Of a stretch of 64,000 nt of DNA, positions 17,803 through 29,603 are shown piece after piece. Each line of letters opens with the position of its first letter. Within the stretch, counting starts at the first letter, position 1. A model generated the notes under the pieces. That model was not told where the DNA came from and searched no databases. It was given only the letters and a program-made list of their open reading frames with translations. A program made the translations under genes and the position numbers. Source of the DNA: Massariosphaeria phaeospora (lineage: Eukaryota > Ascomycota > Dothideomycetes > Pleosporales); contig JAADJZ010000007.1 of the NCBI GenBank assembly GCA_011032825.1, positions 186,001 through 250,000 on the forward strand, in the 5' to 3' direction.

Positions 17803-20738
17803 TCAAAACAAGCCTTTCAGATCAGGCACCTCCATCAACTCCGGCTTGTAGACCGCCAACCACTTTGACTCATCCTCATGCCTGCTCAACACGGCATCCA
17901 GCGTCGCCATCAGCTCTCTCAACGCCCTCTTCACGTCCGCCACATCCTCTTCACTCTGCAAGCACCGATACCACGCCGCCGCCACGCCCTGCAGCACCTC
18001 ACCCGCATGCTCGACCACCACCCCGACGCGCGGCTCGCCCACCCGGACCAGCTCCTGCATGCTCGCAATCGCGGCCATCAGCAGTGGCTTGTGCGCGAGG
18101 ATAAACGCATCGCGCAGGATCTGGGACAAGAGCGGCAGTAGCGAATTGAGGTGCTTGACGACGAGCACACCGAGGTTCTGGGTGATGGCAGGGAGGTGGG
18201 CGAGTAGGGCGGTGGCGAGAAGGGGGCCGTGGGTGGGCGGGCAATGCAGCAGAGGCGCGAGGATGCCGTCCAGGATTAGCTTGTCGAAGAAGCGCTCACG
18301 GGCGTCTTCCTGGGCGGCGGGGGGTTGGGATTGGGATTGGGATTGGGATTGGGATTGCGAGGCGGGGTGCAGGACGGTTGCGAGGGCGGACAGGGCGGTG
18401 AGGGCGTGGGAGAGCAGGTCTGCGGATTCGGGCTCGGGGGTTAGGGGGGGCAGGTAGGTGAACAGGGGGCGGAGCTCGTCGGCGAGGACTTTGTCGAGGC
18501 CGGTGCGGGTGAGGAGCGATGAGGGGAGGGGCTTGAGAAGCAGGGTAGTGAGGAGGTCACAGGCTGTGGTTTTCCATTTGGTTTCGACGTCGTCCAGGAG
18601 CTGGAGGATGGGCGGGAGGAGCGTTCGGAAGTGCGATTCTACGTTTTTCTCATCTAGGCTCGAGACTATCCATCGCAAGAGGTCTATAGCATATTCGGTT
18701 TTCGGGTCTTTCCACGGCTTGTGCTTGGGGTCTGCTCGTGGCTTCCCCGTCGTCGTGCTCGGAGTGGAGCTAGTCTGGGAGAAGAGGGGTCGGATGGTAA
18801 GTTGGAGGAAACGAGATACGAGTTGCGAGGGAAGCTCACTGTTCCTAGATGATTTGACGGCCTTGACGGCCTCGGCCGGGTCCGTCACGTCGGGGTTTCG
18901 CAGTTGCCATGCCATGACGACGTTGAGAGCCTCGGTCATCCACGCACCAGGCTTGGTTTTGAGAGCTTTGGCTAGCGCGTGGCCGTTGATGAGAGGCTTG
19001 AAGGTGTAGGCCTCAAGGACATCGAGTTTGCTGGCTTGATTCAGAAAGGTAGCGTACGATTGGAGGATATCTAAAGAGTCAGTATGACTAGTTTTGAGAA
19101 GAAATTACGAGAGAAGATTGACTTACGTTCCCGAGACATCGACCCTAGCACAAGCTCGTACACCAGCGAGAAGAGAACTTGACTTCTCCAGCTCGACTTC
19201 CAGCGACGTATAGCCATGCCCAAAGTACCTCTATCTGTCGCGTCGTCGTCCGAGCGTTTCGAATTTGGCCGCTGAAGCTGTGCATAACATTTATGGACCA
19301 GCTCACGGATCTCCTCTCCGTTCTTGAGAGAGGCCGTGACCACATCCGCAACCTTGTTCGGCGCCTTGAAGCCTTCTTGCGCGATGAGGGTAGCGGCGTA
19401 ATGGGCTGGTTGGGTGGGTTTGCGATTGGGTACCGTAGGTGCATCAACCCAAGGCATTAAAGCCGCCGTTACCCAAGCAAGATACTTCTCTTCCGCATTG
19501 CTCAGTAGTACATTGGAAAGGATTGCAGGTATGTCGTGATCCGTCCCTGATGCGGTGGCCTCGACGAAATCGTACGCGGGCTTGAAATAACTAACCTCCG
19601 GCTGGAACTGTATGTCTCTCGTAGGATCGGCAAACACAGTCACATATAGACCCAGCCTGTCGATGAGTGCCAAAGCCATATGAGGTCGCGGGCCTCGAAG
19701 CATTTTCTCGAGTTCTATGCCAACCCTCTCGCGGCTGATCTTCTTCATGAGTGCCTCCTTGATCTCCTCATTGCCCATGGCCAGCTCTGCCTCCCGGTCG
19801 ATTATGTAGTCGAGTCGGCTTGCGAACCGGATCAACCGCAGAACCCGCAGTGGATCATCCTTGAAGGTTTGGTAGGGCTCCAGGGGGGTCCGAATGATCT
19901 TGGCCGCCATATCTTCGAAACCACGGCCTGTGAAGTCCTCAATCTGGCATGTTTGCAAGTTGTAGAACATGGCATTCACGGTAGCGTCGCGACGCAATGC
20001 ATCCTCTTCCGCGGTCCCAAACTCCATCTCAGGGTTTCGGGTGACCTCATTGTAAGTCTCCTTTCTGAGATTGACCAGGTCGACGTCGATGCCCAGGACA
20101 TTGGTAGAGGCAGTCTCGAGGTTCTTGGACTTCTCGGGATTCGCTTCGATCTTATAGAGGCCAGGAGCCGAACCATACTTCTTGGTGTTTCCAGATACCT
20201 GGAGATATTCGCGCATCTGGAGACCGAAGTCGTAGCCGGTCATCTTGTTGATGGCAACATCGATGTCATGGCTGCCGATTCCAAGCAACTTGTCACGAAC
20301 CCACCCTCCGGTGAAGCGTAGCACGATCTTCTGTTTTGCTAGCTCATCTGGTACTTTGGCTCCACCGGCAGTGCTGTCAGTCGCATGCTGCTCGTCTATG
20401 TGGGCTGCAACATCCAGAAGCAGCTGCCGAAGCCGGGTTTCGTTTTCCGTCAGCTCCAGGGTGGTTGGGTTTGCGCTTTTCCCGGACGCCATTGTTCCGT
20501 AGGGCTGCAGGAAGCGTGGGTAGGAAGTTGCGATCTTGCGCCGTTTGGGATTCGGCTGGTCCGGGGGATCAGGTGTTGACTTGGTAGCTGTCGACATGCG
20601 ACGGGGAACAGAAGTAGACGGGCTGATAGAGAGCGCGGAATGTAGGGTTGAGGGAAAGACCGGGCTGCGAGGTGAGGGCGAGTCACATCTGGTCAAAATT
20701 GCAAATGTTCGCGGTGAACAAACACGGCAGGCACGCAT
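17803..20738 (-). CDS. CCA1: tRNA CCA-adding enzyme fused to a TTI2 domain
   Basis: 959 residues from exons 19127-20738 and 17803-19070 (56-nt intron, GTAAGT donor, CTGAC branch, TAG acceptor). Residues 100 to about 620 are a class II tRNA nucleotidyltransferase: FTGGWVRDKLLGIGSHDIDV with metal-binding DxD at 158-160, RRD at 249-251, DDPLRVLRLIRFASRL and SRERVGIELEKM. The C-terminal CCA1 helices (LKTKPGAWM, MAWQLRNPDVTDPAE) lie after the intron. Residues about 620-959 match the TTI2 family (PWKDPKTEYAIDLLRW, LLPPILQLLDDVETKWK, DGILAPLLHCPP) of the Tel2-Tti1-Tti2 PIKK chaperone complex. No stop or intron separates them, and no ATG lies between. In-frame ATGs at codons 1, 48 and 83 suit the mitochondrial and nucleocytosolic isoforms known for yeast CCA1. 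A (QS)n run comes from a TTGGGA hexamer array at 18325-18357. Confidence 0.88.
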
Positions 20739-21122
20739 TCATGTGACTCGATTGCGCCGTCCCACCCCACGGACAAGCGCTCTGCGTCGCCAGGGAGAGA
20801 TGGTCAGTATGGAGAGACGCTTCAAACGACAGCCGCGCGCGCAAACGAGAGTGAAGAAGCGTGTTCTGCTGTGCTGCTGGATGGTCAATGGAGGTTGTCG
20901 TGTCTGGTCCAGTCACAAAGCGCAGCGGCCGCAACACCGCTCCAGCTCCAGCGCCGCGGCCACGATTCTTCATGACGTTCCTAATCTGCGAACAAACTCC
21001 CCACACGCCATAAGACAGCTCTCGCCCGCTGCACACGCATCGTCCGCGCTCGAATACATGCCCGCTTTCCCCGACCCTGCGCGCGCATCCGAGAAGCCGT
21101 GGGCGCGCCGCCCGAGCCTCCC
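20739..21122. promoter_or_regulatory. Bidirectional promoter CCA1-TTI2 / TRS85
   Basis: 384 bp lie between the two divergent start codons, with no other gene. Regulatory elements were not resolved. Confidence 0.5.
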
Positions 21123-23539
21123 ATGACGCCGCTGCAAGATGCCACGCCGAAGCCGCCCAAGTATCCCGCCGACCTGCAGGCCTCGATGATCCTGCCCAAA
21201 CAGCGAGCGTCGCCTGCATCTTCCCTGGCCTCGCTGCCCTACCGCCGGTCCAACGCTTCGCTGCACAAGCTCTTCGAGTCGACCGCATCGCTGTCCGGAT
21301 CTCGCCCGAGCTCAGGTACCGCGACACCAACCGCCTCAGCCGTGCCCGGCTCAGTTTTCTCTCCTGGCTCTAGACAGAATGGAACGGGCACGCCTGCCCC
21401 TCTTCCGCCGGGGCTGTCAGACGAGTACAGGACCCTCATACAGCGCGCCTTCGTGCCCCACGTCGCGGTGCTCGCCGACGCAGAGACGGAGGAGCTGATT
21501 CGGGGGAAGGGCTTGGAGGGGGGGTTGCTGCAGCTGCTGCGTCCGTTCGGAGAGTCAGTGTCGGGCAAAATCACAATACGAGACAGCGTCGGCGCGGGCA
21601 AGAGCTATGAGGACTTCGGCGTGAGATTCATCGGCGTGAATGATGGCCTGGTACCCGGACGGAGCTCAGACCTACGGGCAGACGCGGCAGGTGGGCAGGG
21701 AGAATCGGGGAGGGCATCTTCAAGTTCTACAAGACCGCGGCGGACAGGCGGCGACGTAGCGCAGGTTGAAGAGCTGGTGAACCGCCACCTGCAGTATTCC
21801 GAGTTCAATACGCAGGGCATGGTACCGGACTACCTAAACCAGGGGATCCAAACTGCACAATCTGACAGCACATCGTCACCTTTCTATACCTTATATCTGC
21901 GGCGGTTGCTCTCCAGCCTTCCCGTCGTACCCCATGAAACATTCGCACATCCCGTCGCCGGCATCATCGCGATCAGCTCGCGAAATCCCAATCCGATAGA
22001 AGAGCTCCGAAGATTATACAACAGACAGCATGACGGGGACCTTCGATTACCGCAATGGGTGGAGAATGATTACCTCCGGTACTACGTCCTCATACACGAC
22101 GAAGACACAGGCGACATTGCAAAGTCCAACCAGACATTCGACACCATGAAGCGTCATTTTGGCCTCCACTGCCATCTCCTGCGACTGAAAAGCCAGCAAT
22201 GCATTCCGTCTGATGATGATAGCGTGCGGTTACCGACTTGTGAGTGGATGTCAGCAGCAGAAGAGTTATCGGAAATCCAAAGGCGAGGTACATGATCATT
22301 CAAACCATACGTGTCCGTTGCACACTTAGGCTAACACTATCCAAAGAAACAACAGACGACATAACAGACCCTGACCCGTACCTTCCCGACTCGGACATGA
22401 CCGCCATTAGGACCTTCGTCCGTGAACTGGTCGCGCAATCCGTAGTCCCTAACATGGAGCGCGCAGTATCAACTTGGAACGAACAAGTTCTTGCCCGGCG
22501 ACGCGGCCTCTCAGGCCGCTTCATGTCGCTCTCCAAACGCTGGACCCCATTCGGCTCCAGCCGCAACAGCTCCTCCCCCGCCATCTCCTCAAACTCCAAC
22601 TACGACAGTCTACAGGGCTTTTACCGACCTGACGCGCCAGAAGCGCTGATGCGCAAGCTAGCAGACTACTGCTTCATGCTGCGCGACTGGAAACTCGCAC
22701 TGTCAACCTACGACATCCTACGCACCGATTTTAACAACGACAAAGCCTGGCGGCACTATGCCGGAGCCGCAGAAATGGCTGCTATGTCAGCGCTCATGGC
22801 GACAGGCTCCCTATCGTCCAAGACGCGCACCGAAAACATCGACGCTTGGATCGAAGCCGCATCGTACAGCTACACGGACCGCTCACGCAGCGCAGCACCC
22901 TACTACGCGCTCCGCACCCTAGCCATCGGCCTCGAACTACTACGTCTCCGCGGCTCGTTAGCAGCCGACGACGCCGCGCGCTGGGCATCCCGCATCCTCG
23001 AAACCGGCCTCGTAGGCGCCGTCGGCACCGCGCTGTTCACCGAACGCGTCTCCGCATGCTACGCCATCCGCACCGGTCTCGGCACTCTGAAACTCGGGTC
23101 CCGCCGCCGAAAAGCCGCCTTCTGGGCCGTCATGGCCGCCGAGAGCTGGTGGCGCCTCGACAAAGCGGTTCAAGCAGAGAAATGCGTTGACGCTGCGATG
23201 AGGCTGTACGGCACGAATACCGAGACTGAGGGCGGCGCGGTGCGGCTCCCGTTCCCGCAGATGCAGCATTTTATCGACGATCTGCGGCAGCAGATCCTGG
23301 GGCTGCGGTTGACGAACAAGGGGTTCGATGACGGGGATGATGATGATGATGATGACGCGGGCGCAGAGCAGAGTCTCGAGGTTGAGGAGGCGACAGAGAC
23401 GCTGGATGCTAGTCCGAGAGCGCATAGGAAGTCGCTTATTGGCGGTGCGGTGCCGGCGATGGATGTTGGACCGCGGAGTCCTGTGAAAGAGCGAAGTAGT
23501 AGGGACGATGTGGGGAGGAGAACTGATCAGTTTGAATAG
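21123..23539 (+). CDS. TRS85: TRAPPIII subunit TRS85 (TRAPPC8 family)
   Basis: 785 residues from exons 21123-22287 and 22347-23539 (59-nt intron, GTACAT donor, CTAAC branch). TRS85 directs the TRAPPIII Ypt1/Rab1 exchange complex to autophagosome formation and early Golgi traffic. Recognisable blocks are KITIRDSVGAGKSYEDFGVR, ELVNRHLQYSEFNTQGMVP, FYTLYLRRLLSSLPVVPHET, HPVAGIIAISS, FDTMKRHFGLHCHLLRLKS and the helical-repeat start LADYCFMLRDWKLALSTYD. The start is the first ATG; the frame opens upstream only with GTG. The C-terminus is acidic, with a GAT-repeat-encoded aspartate run (23336-23355), then disordered. Yeast Trs85 is about 700 residues. It diverges from the CCA1-TTI2 gene. Confidence 0.9.
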
Positions 23540-26363
23540 CGTAGAGTAGTAATGAGGTGCTGTGCGGGTATTCGAATCTTGTCCTTTGCTGCGACGGACG
23601 CGGACGCGCCGTCTTTCGGTGCTCGTTTGGCATGGCATGGTGGTGGTGTCCAGATCTTGGTACCTCTAGGTAGACCAGTCTCTTAGGTTGGGGTGAGCCG
23701 GGAAAGAGGCGTTTGGAGATTGAGTGCAGAGACTCTGGTGTGTGGTGGTGCCTACCTAGATATGAAATCACATGTATTACCTCTTCTTGTGTGTCGATGT
23801 CGTCTATTGGATAGGCCGTTCGGAGTGATGTAGAGCCTGTTTTGACAAGTACGAACGAGCATGCCAAAATCTAGGAATGGAAACGAAGGAGATGGGGAGA
23901 TACAAGTTCTATCGGTTGCATTCGGCGCTGTGGCAGGCAAATGTGTGTGATATCTACCTGTATTCTTCTCACTGACCCCGTATGCAATGTCCTAGGGAAT
24001 TGATAGCGAGTTAGCAATAATGATTTAAGAAGTAAGTGGTGCCTGTCCAAAGCTATTTGCGCCACAACCTGCACGGGGCCCTCGCCCCGCCCTCGATCTC
24101 CCCACGTTGCACGAGCGGCGCGCGGCCCAACAGGGACGATCAAACAACGCTGCGCTTCACGTCTGACGCGCAGTCCGACCAACACAAAAGACAAGCATCT
24201 TCCAAGGCCAGAGACAGTTAGTTGGGCCAAGCGCCGTCGATCAAACGTCAAACCTCCACGTAAGGAAGTTCGCAAACTCCGTTAGGCAGGACAACAACCC
24301 AACAGACCCCAAGAGCTCTTGCGGAAGCTTGGCAGACGTTGGGTCTCCGCTGCCGGCATTGCACTGCGGAGGCTATATTGGTAGGTTCGCTGCGTTAGAT
24401 GTCGTCACTGCCGTCACCTATTGTCGGTGATCTGGATTATATACGAGTCGAGTTCGGCGCCGGGTACTCCGTACGTACAAAGGGTATCCCGATTTAACTT
24501 GTTGCTGGGCTGTCCTAGATAACTTGCCCTCTACTGTACGCATATCTCCCCTCCTCGACTGCCTGGCTGGTCGTGTTCTCTTCGCGGTACTGTCTTTCTT
24601 CTCGCAGCTGCGCGGATGCTTCACTCGAGTCATATCACCGTCTCCTGGTAGAGGTTGTGCTGTTTCTTTATCTCTATCGCCGTCAACGAAGTCGTGTAAA
24701 AGTCGGCTAGCCGTTGTATATCCGCTATTAGTCTCTCTTGAACTTTTGCATATGGGGGGTCTCGGCAGCGGCAGTTGTTTCCGTTCCTATCTGTTGCAGC
24801 AGCGTGATGCTCGGAGGCCCGTTGTTGTGTTGCCCTACTACATGCCTAGGGAAGGCGGAGGAAAGTGTTGAGAAAGGTCATGCATGCTCATGACGTAGAC
24901 CTGGAGACTGATGATGATGAGAGCATCTTGAGGGTCGCAGCGATAAGCAGAGGACAGGGTGACTACAGCGTATCGTGGGGTGCACGGGACAAACAGCCGT
25001 TGCCTAGCAGAGCGGCGCTGCTTGGAGGAGCGGGGTCGAAGACTGGGCATGCCAGCCGCATCGGCCCTGGAACTACTTGTACGCAGCTGCACGTACAGTA
25101 GATAAGGCACAATCGAGGGCAGATAGAGAGTGGACGTTTGTGGGGCTCAACCAGAGGAGTAGGCGTGAGGGAACTCGGCAGAGTCTAAATTTACACTCGA
25201 CCCCGGGTTCCTGTGTGCTGCGGCGGCGTCAGATGTCGAAATCAGCCCCGGTAAGCAACCTGAGACAGAGCCAGCACGTTTCGGCCCGCCGTACCCTGGT
25301 CGTCGGGATTCTGCGTTGTGGCGAAGGCCAGACAGTGGAGGTCGTGGTCGCTGGTGTGCTTGGGTGCTCTGGCGTGTCCATCCGGTGCTTGAAGCCGGTT
25401 GAGATGGTAGCGGCTGGTGCATGTTCACTGGAAGTGAGAGGGAGTAGTTGCTCGCCGTCACGCAGGGAGCCGTGATGCTGCGACACGGCAGAACAGCATG
25501 GAAAATCTCCAAGGACGCCCGAGGCCGGCAGCGCAGATTGAGGGTTGGAGGATGGGAGGCAGACGGAGTTTTCCATGCTGCTGTGGTGGGTGCCCATAGG
25601 CGAGCACGTGCTGGCGCTGCGGCTGCGGCTGCGGCTTGCGGCTGGGGAAGCTGGCACCGAAAGCAGTGTGGGCCGTCTGGGCGTCGTTCGCATGCCCGCA
25701 GCGACGACCTGCGGCAGACGCTCTGGAAACGCTCACCGGCAGGCGGCAGGCGGCAGGCGGCAGCGCGCTCTCTGCTGCTGCTGCGGGGCGGCCTTGAAAA
25801 GGTAATAATACTCTGCTGCGGGGCGGCCATGAAAAGGTAATAATACTCAGCTGCTGGCCGCCTGAGGGGCCGGCGGGCATGCTCGCCGCACAAGTGTCGA
25901 GATGAGCGCATCCTGCGCAGTGCTAAGAGCGGGCGGCCGTGTCCAAGCCCCGTTGCATCTCACAGCCAGCCGGGCGCTCGGACTGCGCCTGCCCACGCCG
26001 CCCCTGGCTGCACCTTTTGGGATGCGCTTTATGTATGGGCTCCCCGTCGCGTCCTCCTGCTGCATCTGATTCTGCTGCCCCCTCCGCCCTGAAACGCTTC
26101 CTGTCCAGCACCACTGCACCACTGCATCGCCGCGCACTCTCCTCCTCCTGTGGCACGTCGTCGCCAGAGGGCCCATGGCAACAACAGCTGGCGACACCGC
26201 ACCCAACACATGCCTGAGAACAGATCTCGCAGCCTCGCCGCCAACCGCCAAACCACTCCTTATCACCACCGCCAGCCCCGTCGGAGCCCCATGGGATCCA
26301 ATTCATCAACTCCCTTTCGGCGGAAATAACCTGAGCAGACAGCCGACACGCTTCCGCGCGGGC
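23540..26363. other. Gene-poor 2.8-kb region
   Basis: No gene is supported. Overlapping frames at 25147-25911 and 25923-26876 on the minus strand are products of GC-rich, CTG/GGC-repetitive sequence; the latter is also antisense to the gene at 26364. Small tandem repeats at 25612-25640 and 25739-25763, plus the 35-bp duplication listed next, are the only structured elements. Confidence 0.5.
25778..25847. repeat. 35-bp tandem duplication
   Basis: Two adjacent copies (25778-25812 and 25813-25847), each starting CTGCTGCGGGGCGGCC and ending GGTAATAATACT, differ at one base. Each follows a short CTG/GGCAG-repeat tract, consistent with replication slippage. Confidence 0.9.
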
Positions 26364-27054
26364 ATGTCCTCCGAACCCCCTTCGACTACCCAGGCGCATT
26401 GGCTGTCGCGCCTGCGATCCGCCCTCCGCCTTCTGATCATTGTGCTCAGCGGCGCCGTTGCCTGCATGCTGGTGCACACGCTCGAGATCTATCGCGGCAA
26501 CACCTATCTCGACCTGCGCAAGGGCGAGCTGCCCATGACCTGGCCGGCACACACCAATCTGGCACCCACCCTCGTTCTCGTTGCCGTCGCCAGCTCCAAC
26601 TTTCTGGCATCCGTTGCCATCATGTGCCTCTCCTTCGCCCGCTCGTTTCGCCGGCCCATCCGCTCGCGGGACATGTACCGGATAGTTGCAGGAAGCTTCG
26701 GCGTCATCCTGTGGGCTACCGCGCTGGTCGTCTTCCACCTGCTCGACCGGGCGAGCAAGGCTAGCCTGGGCAGATACGCCTGCACCAACAAGAACGTCAT
26801 GAGCAATGGCCGCTACCAATATCGCGCTGTCTGCGGAGAACAGGTGAGACTTCAATGCCTTGATCGAAATGCTCATAACTAATGGTTTCCAGGGAATTGC
26901 ATTCTATCTCGCAGTCGGTGCCGCCTCCGCAGAACTCCTCACTCTCGCCACCCTGGGCTTCTCCGCCCTCAACTCTACCAAACAAAAAGCACCCGCAATA
27001 AGAAGCGAAAAGAAGAACTCGATAAGCTTCGCCCCTCCTGGCCGCTTCTCATAA
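26364..27054 (+). CDS. Four-TM membrane protein, unknown
   Basis: 213 residues from exons 26364-26843 and 26893-27054 (49-nt intron, GTGAGA...CTAAT...CAG). Four spans can be seen: LRLLIIVLSGAVACMLVHTL, LVLVAVASSNFLASVAIMCL, GSFGVILWATALVVFHLL and the post-intron IAFYLAVGAASAELLTLATL. Two cysteines (RYACTN, YRAVCGEQ) sit in the loop before span 4 and may pair. The layout is like fungal MARVEL-like or other tetraspan proteins of unknown role. An earlier in-frame ATG at 26175 would add 63 residues of low-complexity sequence. The ATG at 26364 was preferred because the following MSSEPPS...WLSRLRSA reads like a normal cytosolic N-terminus. Confidence 0.7.
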
Positions 27055-29135
27055 TACCTACCACTCATATACGCTTTCGCGCCGCATTTTTCTTATTGTC
27101 TGTACCGTTTTCTCGAGCACTACTATGCATGATACCCAGGGTTTTACATTTCGGATTTGTTTTGGTGGTGATCAAAATATTGGCGTTTTTTCCAGCGTTC
27201 CAGCATACGCTTTTCCAGCATACGCTTTTCCAGCATGACGACGTCCCTCGCTGCAGTTCCGCATGCATTCGCATTTTCTGGAGTCTCGCATCTTCTTATT
27301 TTCTGTTACATTTGTCACGGTTCGATGATACCTTTAGATGGGACGGCCAGCATGCAAGGCGATACTTTACTGCAATAGATGCAGTTCTACCACATACTTC
27401 GATGTAATCACAAAGAATCAACATGAGATTTGAAAGTACCTTCGTCTTCTATTCCTCGCTATTCCTTGTGTCTCGAGTGCTCGCTTGCTACAAAAACCGA
27501 ACATCATACCCGCATACTACCTAATATTCCCTAACTGTTTACTATTCCACGTGTCTCTTTTGTCTTCATTGGGTCCTTCTACGGACCTTGTACTACCTGC
27601 CTAATTTTTCTTTTCCTTCGCGGACCCCACTACTGCCCACCCAACATGCTGGCTCGGACGGCGCGCCTAAACCATATGGACCCTGGGCGCGGTGTCGGCG
27701 CGCCTGTCGAAACTGTCAGATGTGAAACTTCGACGCTCAGCCTTACAGCCTGGACCCCTTAGCTCAGCCCTTGGACCCCAAATGTAACCTGGACTAACTC
27801 GCGGATGCCGTCTACTGCGTTAGGCATCCTTCGCCTCAACTACAATGGGAGATTTCATGATGAGGGATATGTGGCCTGAGGGGAGGATGTGCGCGACTGA
27901 ATGGAACTACAGCAGAGGCGGCCTGTGGCCGATGTGGATACTGCTGATGTTCGTCGGCTTCTTCAACAACGCTAGACACTACGGTCCCTCCATACCTCGG
28001 ACGACCTATGGAGACAATGGTCAAACCCTCCAGAGTCATATGCGCAACCAGCGACTGTGCCGGAGCATACTTGTGCCCCGAAACTCCCAAACTCCGACAC
28101 TTTTACGATACTCTATCAGCTCACAACTAGAGACCAACAGAGTTCAGCATATGCTTTCGCCGCCAATCGATGCGTCTGCCCACGCACCCTCCTTCACACG
28201 TTCAGGCTACTCGTAATCGCCTGCTACATACAGGGAGCCTCTAGATGTAGCTTAGATCTACTCGAAGGCGCAACGGAGAGGACGCTACTTAAGAGCGTTT
28301 GCCCAAATAACAGCAAGGCCATGGCCGCGAGCACACATTCCAAAAAGCCGATGTTAGGAAAAGCGGGTAGAGTACCGTACCGAACCGAACTGAACCGCAC
28401 TGGACCGGTATTGGAAGAATGCTTGAGAATGCAGGAATGGCAAGACACGTTCCACGACGCATGTACCTTGAAAGCGAAAGGGGAGCGTGACACACCCGCC
28501 TCATTCTCAATTCGCGGTCATAAGTGATTGTGGTTCGCTCGGGTTCGCCTGCGTCGCTCGCCGTGAGCAGAGCTGCGTGTGATGGGCGAATTGCATTGGT
28601 CGTTTAGGGATGGGATAGGATGGGATAAGTTGACTGGCGAGGGGGACGGACTGGACTTGACATGGTGGGATTGGAGCCTGAGGGAGATGGGAAAGCGATT
28701 GTAAAATCACAGGCGACTTGAACGAACTCAAACTCGTTCTCTCGGATTGGTAGATTAGATTGTGCGATGGGGGTTAGGTGAGGGGTGTGGGATAGTTGGG
28801 TGCGTGGGTAGAATCTAATACGTAATGTAAAATCATACTAGCTATGCGAAGGAAAAATGCAGTTCAAAAGGGGTATTCGCAGTGGCGGTGCGTTGCTTTG
28901 TGCTGATACCGCGAGTGTTTGAGCTGCGTATAAAGGGGATAGAGGGTATCTCCATTTCAAATCCCACCACCGTTCCCGCATCTCCTCCTTCGTTCCCGAT
29001 GCATATCCATATCCATATCCCTCCTGTTCCGCCTACTGACTTTACACTCACTACTGTCTCCCAACCAACCCCACTTAGTTGCTCCTTAAATCCTAATCCA
29101 TCCCATCCGCGGCCCACTTCTGCCCACCATTTCCA
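27055..29135. other. Gene-poor region
   Basis: No supported gene. A 156-codon plus frame at 28057-28527 has no recognisable feature. AT-rich 3' flank lies at 27055-27640; short ACCGAACTG-like and GGATGGGATA-like repeats occur at 28377-28405 and 28608-28630. Confidence 0.5.
27201..27236. repeat. 15-bp tandem repeat, 2.4 copies
   Basis: CAGCATACGCTTTTC is repeated exactly at 27201-27215 and 27216-27230, with a partial third copy. It lies in the 3' flank of the four-TM gene. Confidence 0.9.
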
Positions 29136-29603
29136 TCACCACCTCCGTCCCCAACTCTCAGGCGCATAGTACTCCACCGCGACCCTCGGCGCCGGCGCAT
29201 AGTACCCGCCTGCAGGCGACTTCACACTTTCCCGACCATCACCACCTCCAACTCCCCCCGCACCAATTCCCCTCTGCCTCTCCCTCCCAGACTCAGACCC
29301 AGACCCAGACCCTCCTCCCATCCGAATCTTCCCCGTAACGCGGTCCCTACCCGCCGTCTCCCTCGCCTCAGCTAGGAGGTTGTTGGATGCGCGAAGCGAG
29401 GCCGGGGCTGTGGCGCTCGCTGTATCTGCATCTGCATCTGCAACTGTAGCTGTAGCTGTGGTCTTGGACGTCGATGTAGATGTCGACGTAGACGTAGACG
29501 TGGCCATTTGATGATTCGGATGCGTGGCATCGGCGTAAGGATTCGTTTTTAGATTCGCCTTGGAGCGGGAAGGGTGTAGTAGTTTTGCGAGGAGGGATGG
29601 CAT
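29136..29603 (-). CDS. Small low-complexity protein, unknown
   Basis: 155 residues from the ATG at 29601-29603; the frame also opens further upstream, but in repetitive sequence. The N-terminus MPSLLAKLLHPSRSKANLK is basic and amphipathic. It is followed by an ST repeat (TSTSTSTSTS), alternating AD/AT runs, a GSGSGSES region and a C-terminus with two YYAP motifs (GYYAPAP, EYYAPES). The repeated YYAP near the end and the ordered N-terminus favour a real gene over chance, but no family is recognised. A (GCTGT)6 array lies about 185 bp upstream. Confidence 0.45.
   Translation of the reverse strand: MPSLLAKLLHPSRSKANLKTNPYADATHPNHQMATSTSTSTSTSTSKTTATATVADADADTASATAPASLRASNNLLAEARETAGRDRVTGKIRMGGGSGSGSESGRERQRGIGAGGVGGGDGRESVKSPAGGYYAPAPRVAVEYYAPESWGRRW

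Noticed and set aside
17803..18939. Separate TTI2-like gene starting at an internal ATG (18939)
   Set aside because: That ATG lies inside the conserved C-terminal helices of the CCA-adding enzyme; the upstream intron joins both parts in phase.
25923..26876. 317-codon open frame on the minus strand
   Set aside because: Antisense to the spliced four-TM gene, no family features; GC-rich third positions keep the frame open.
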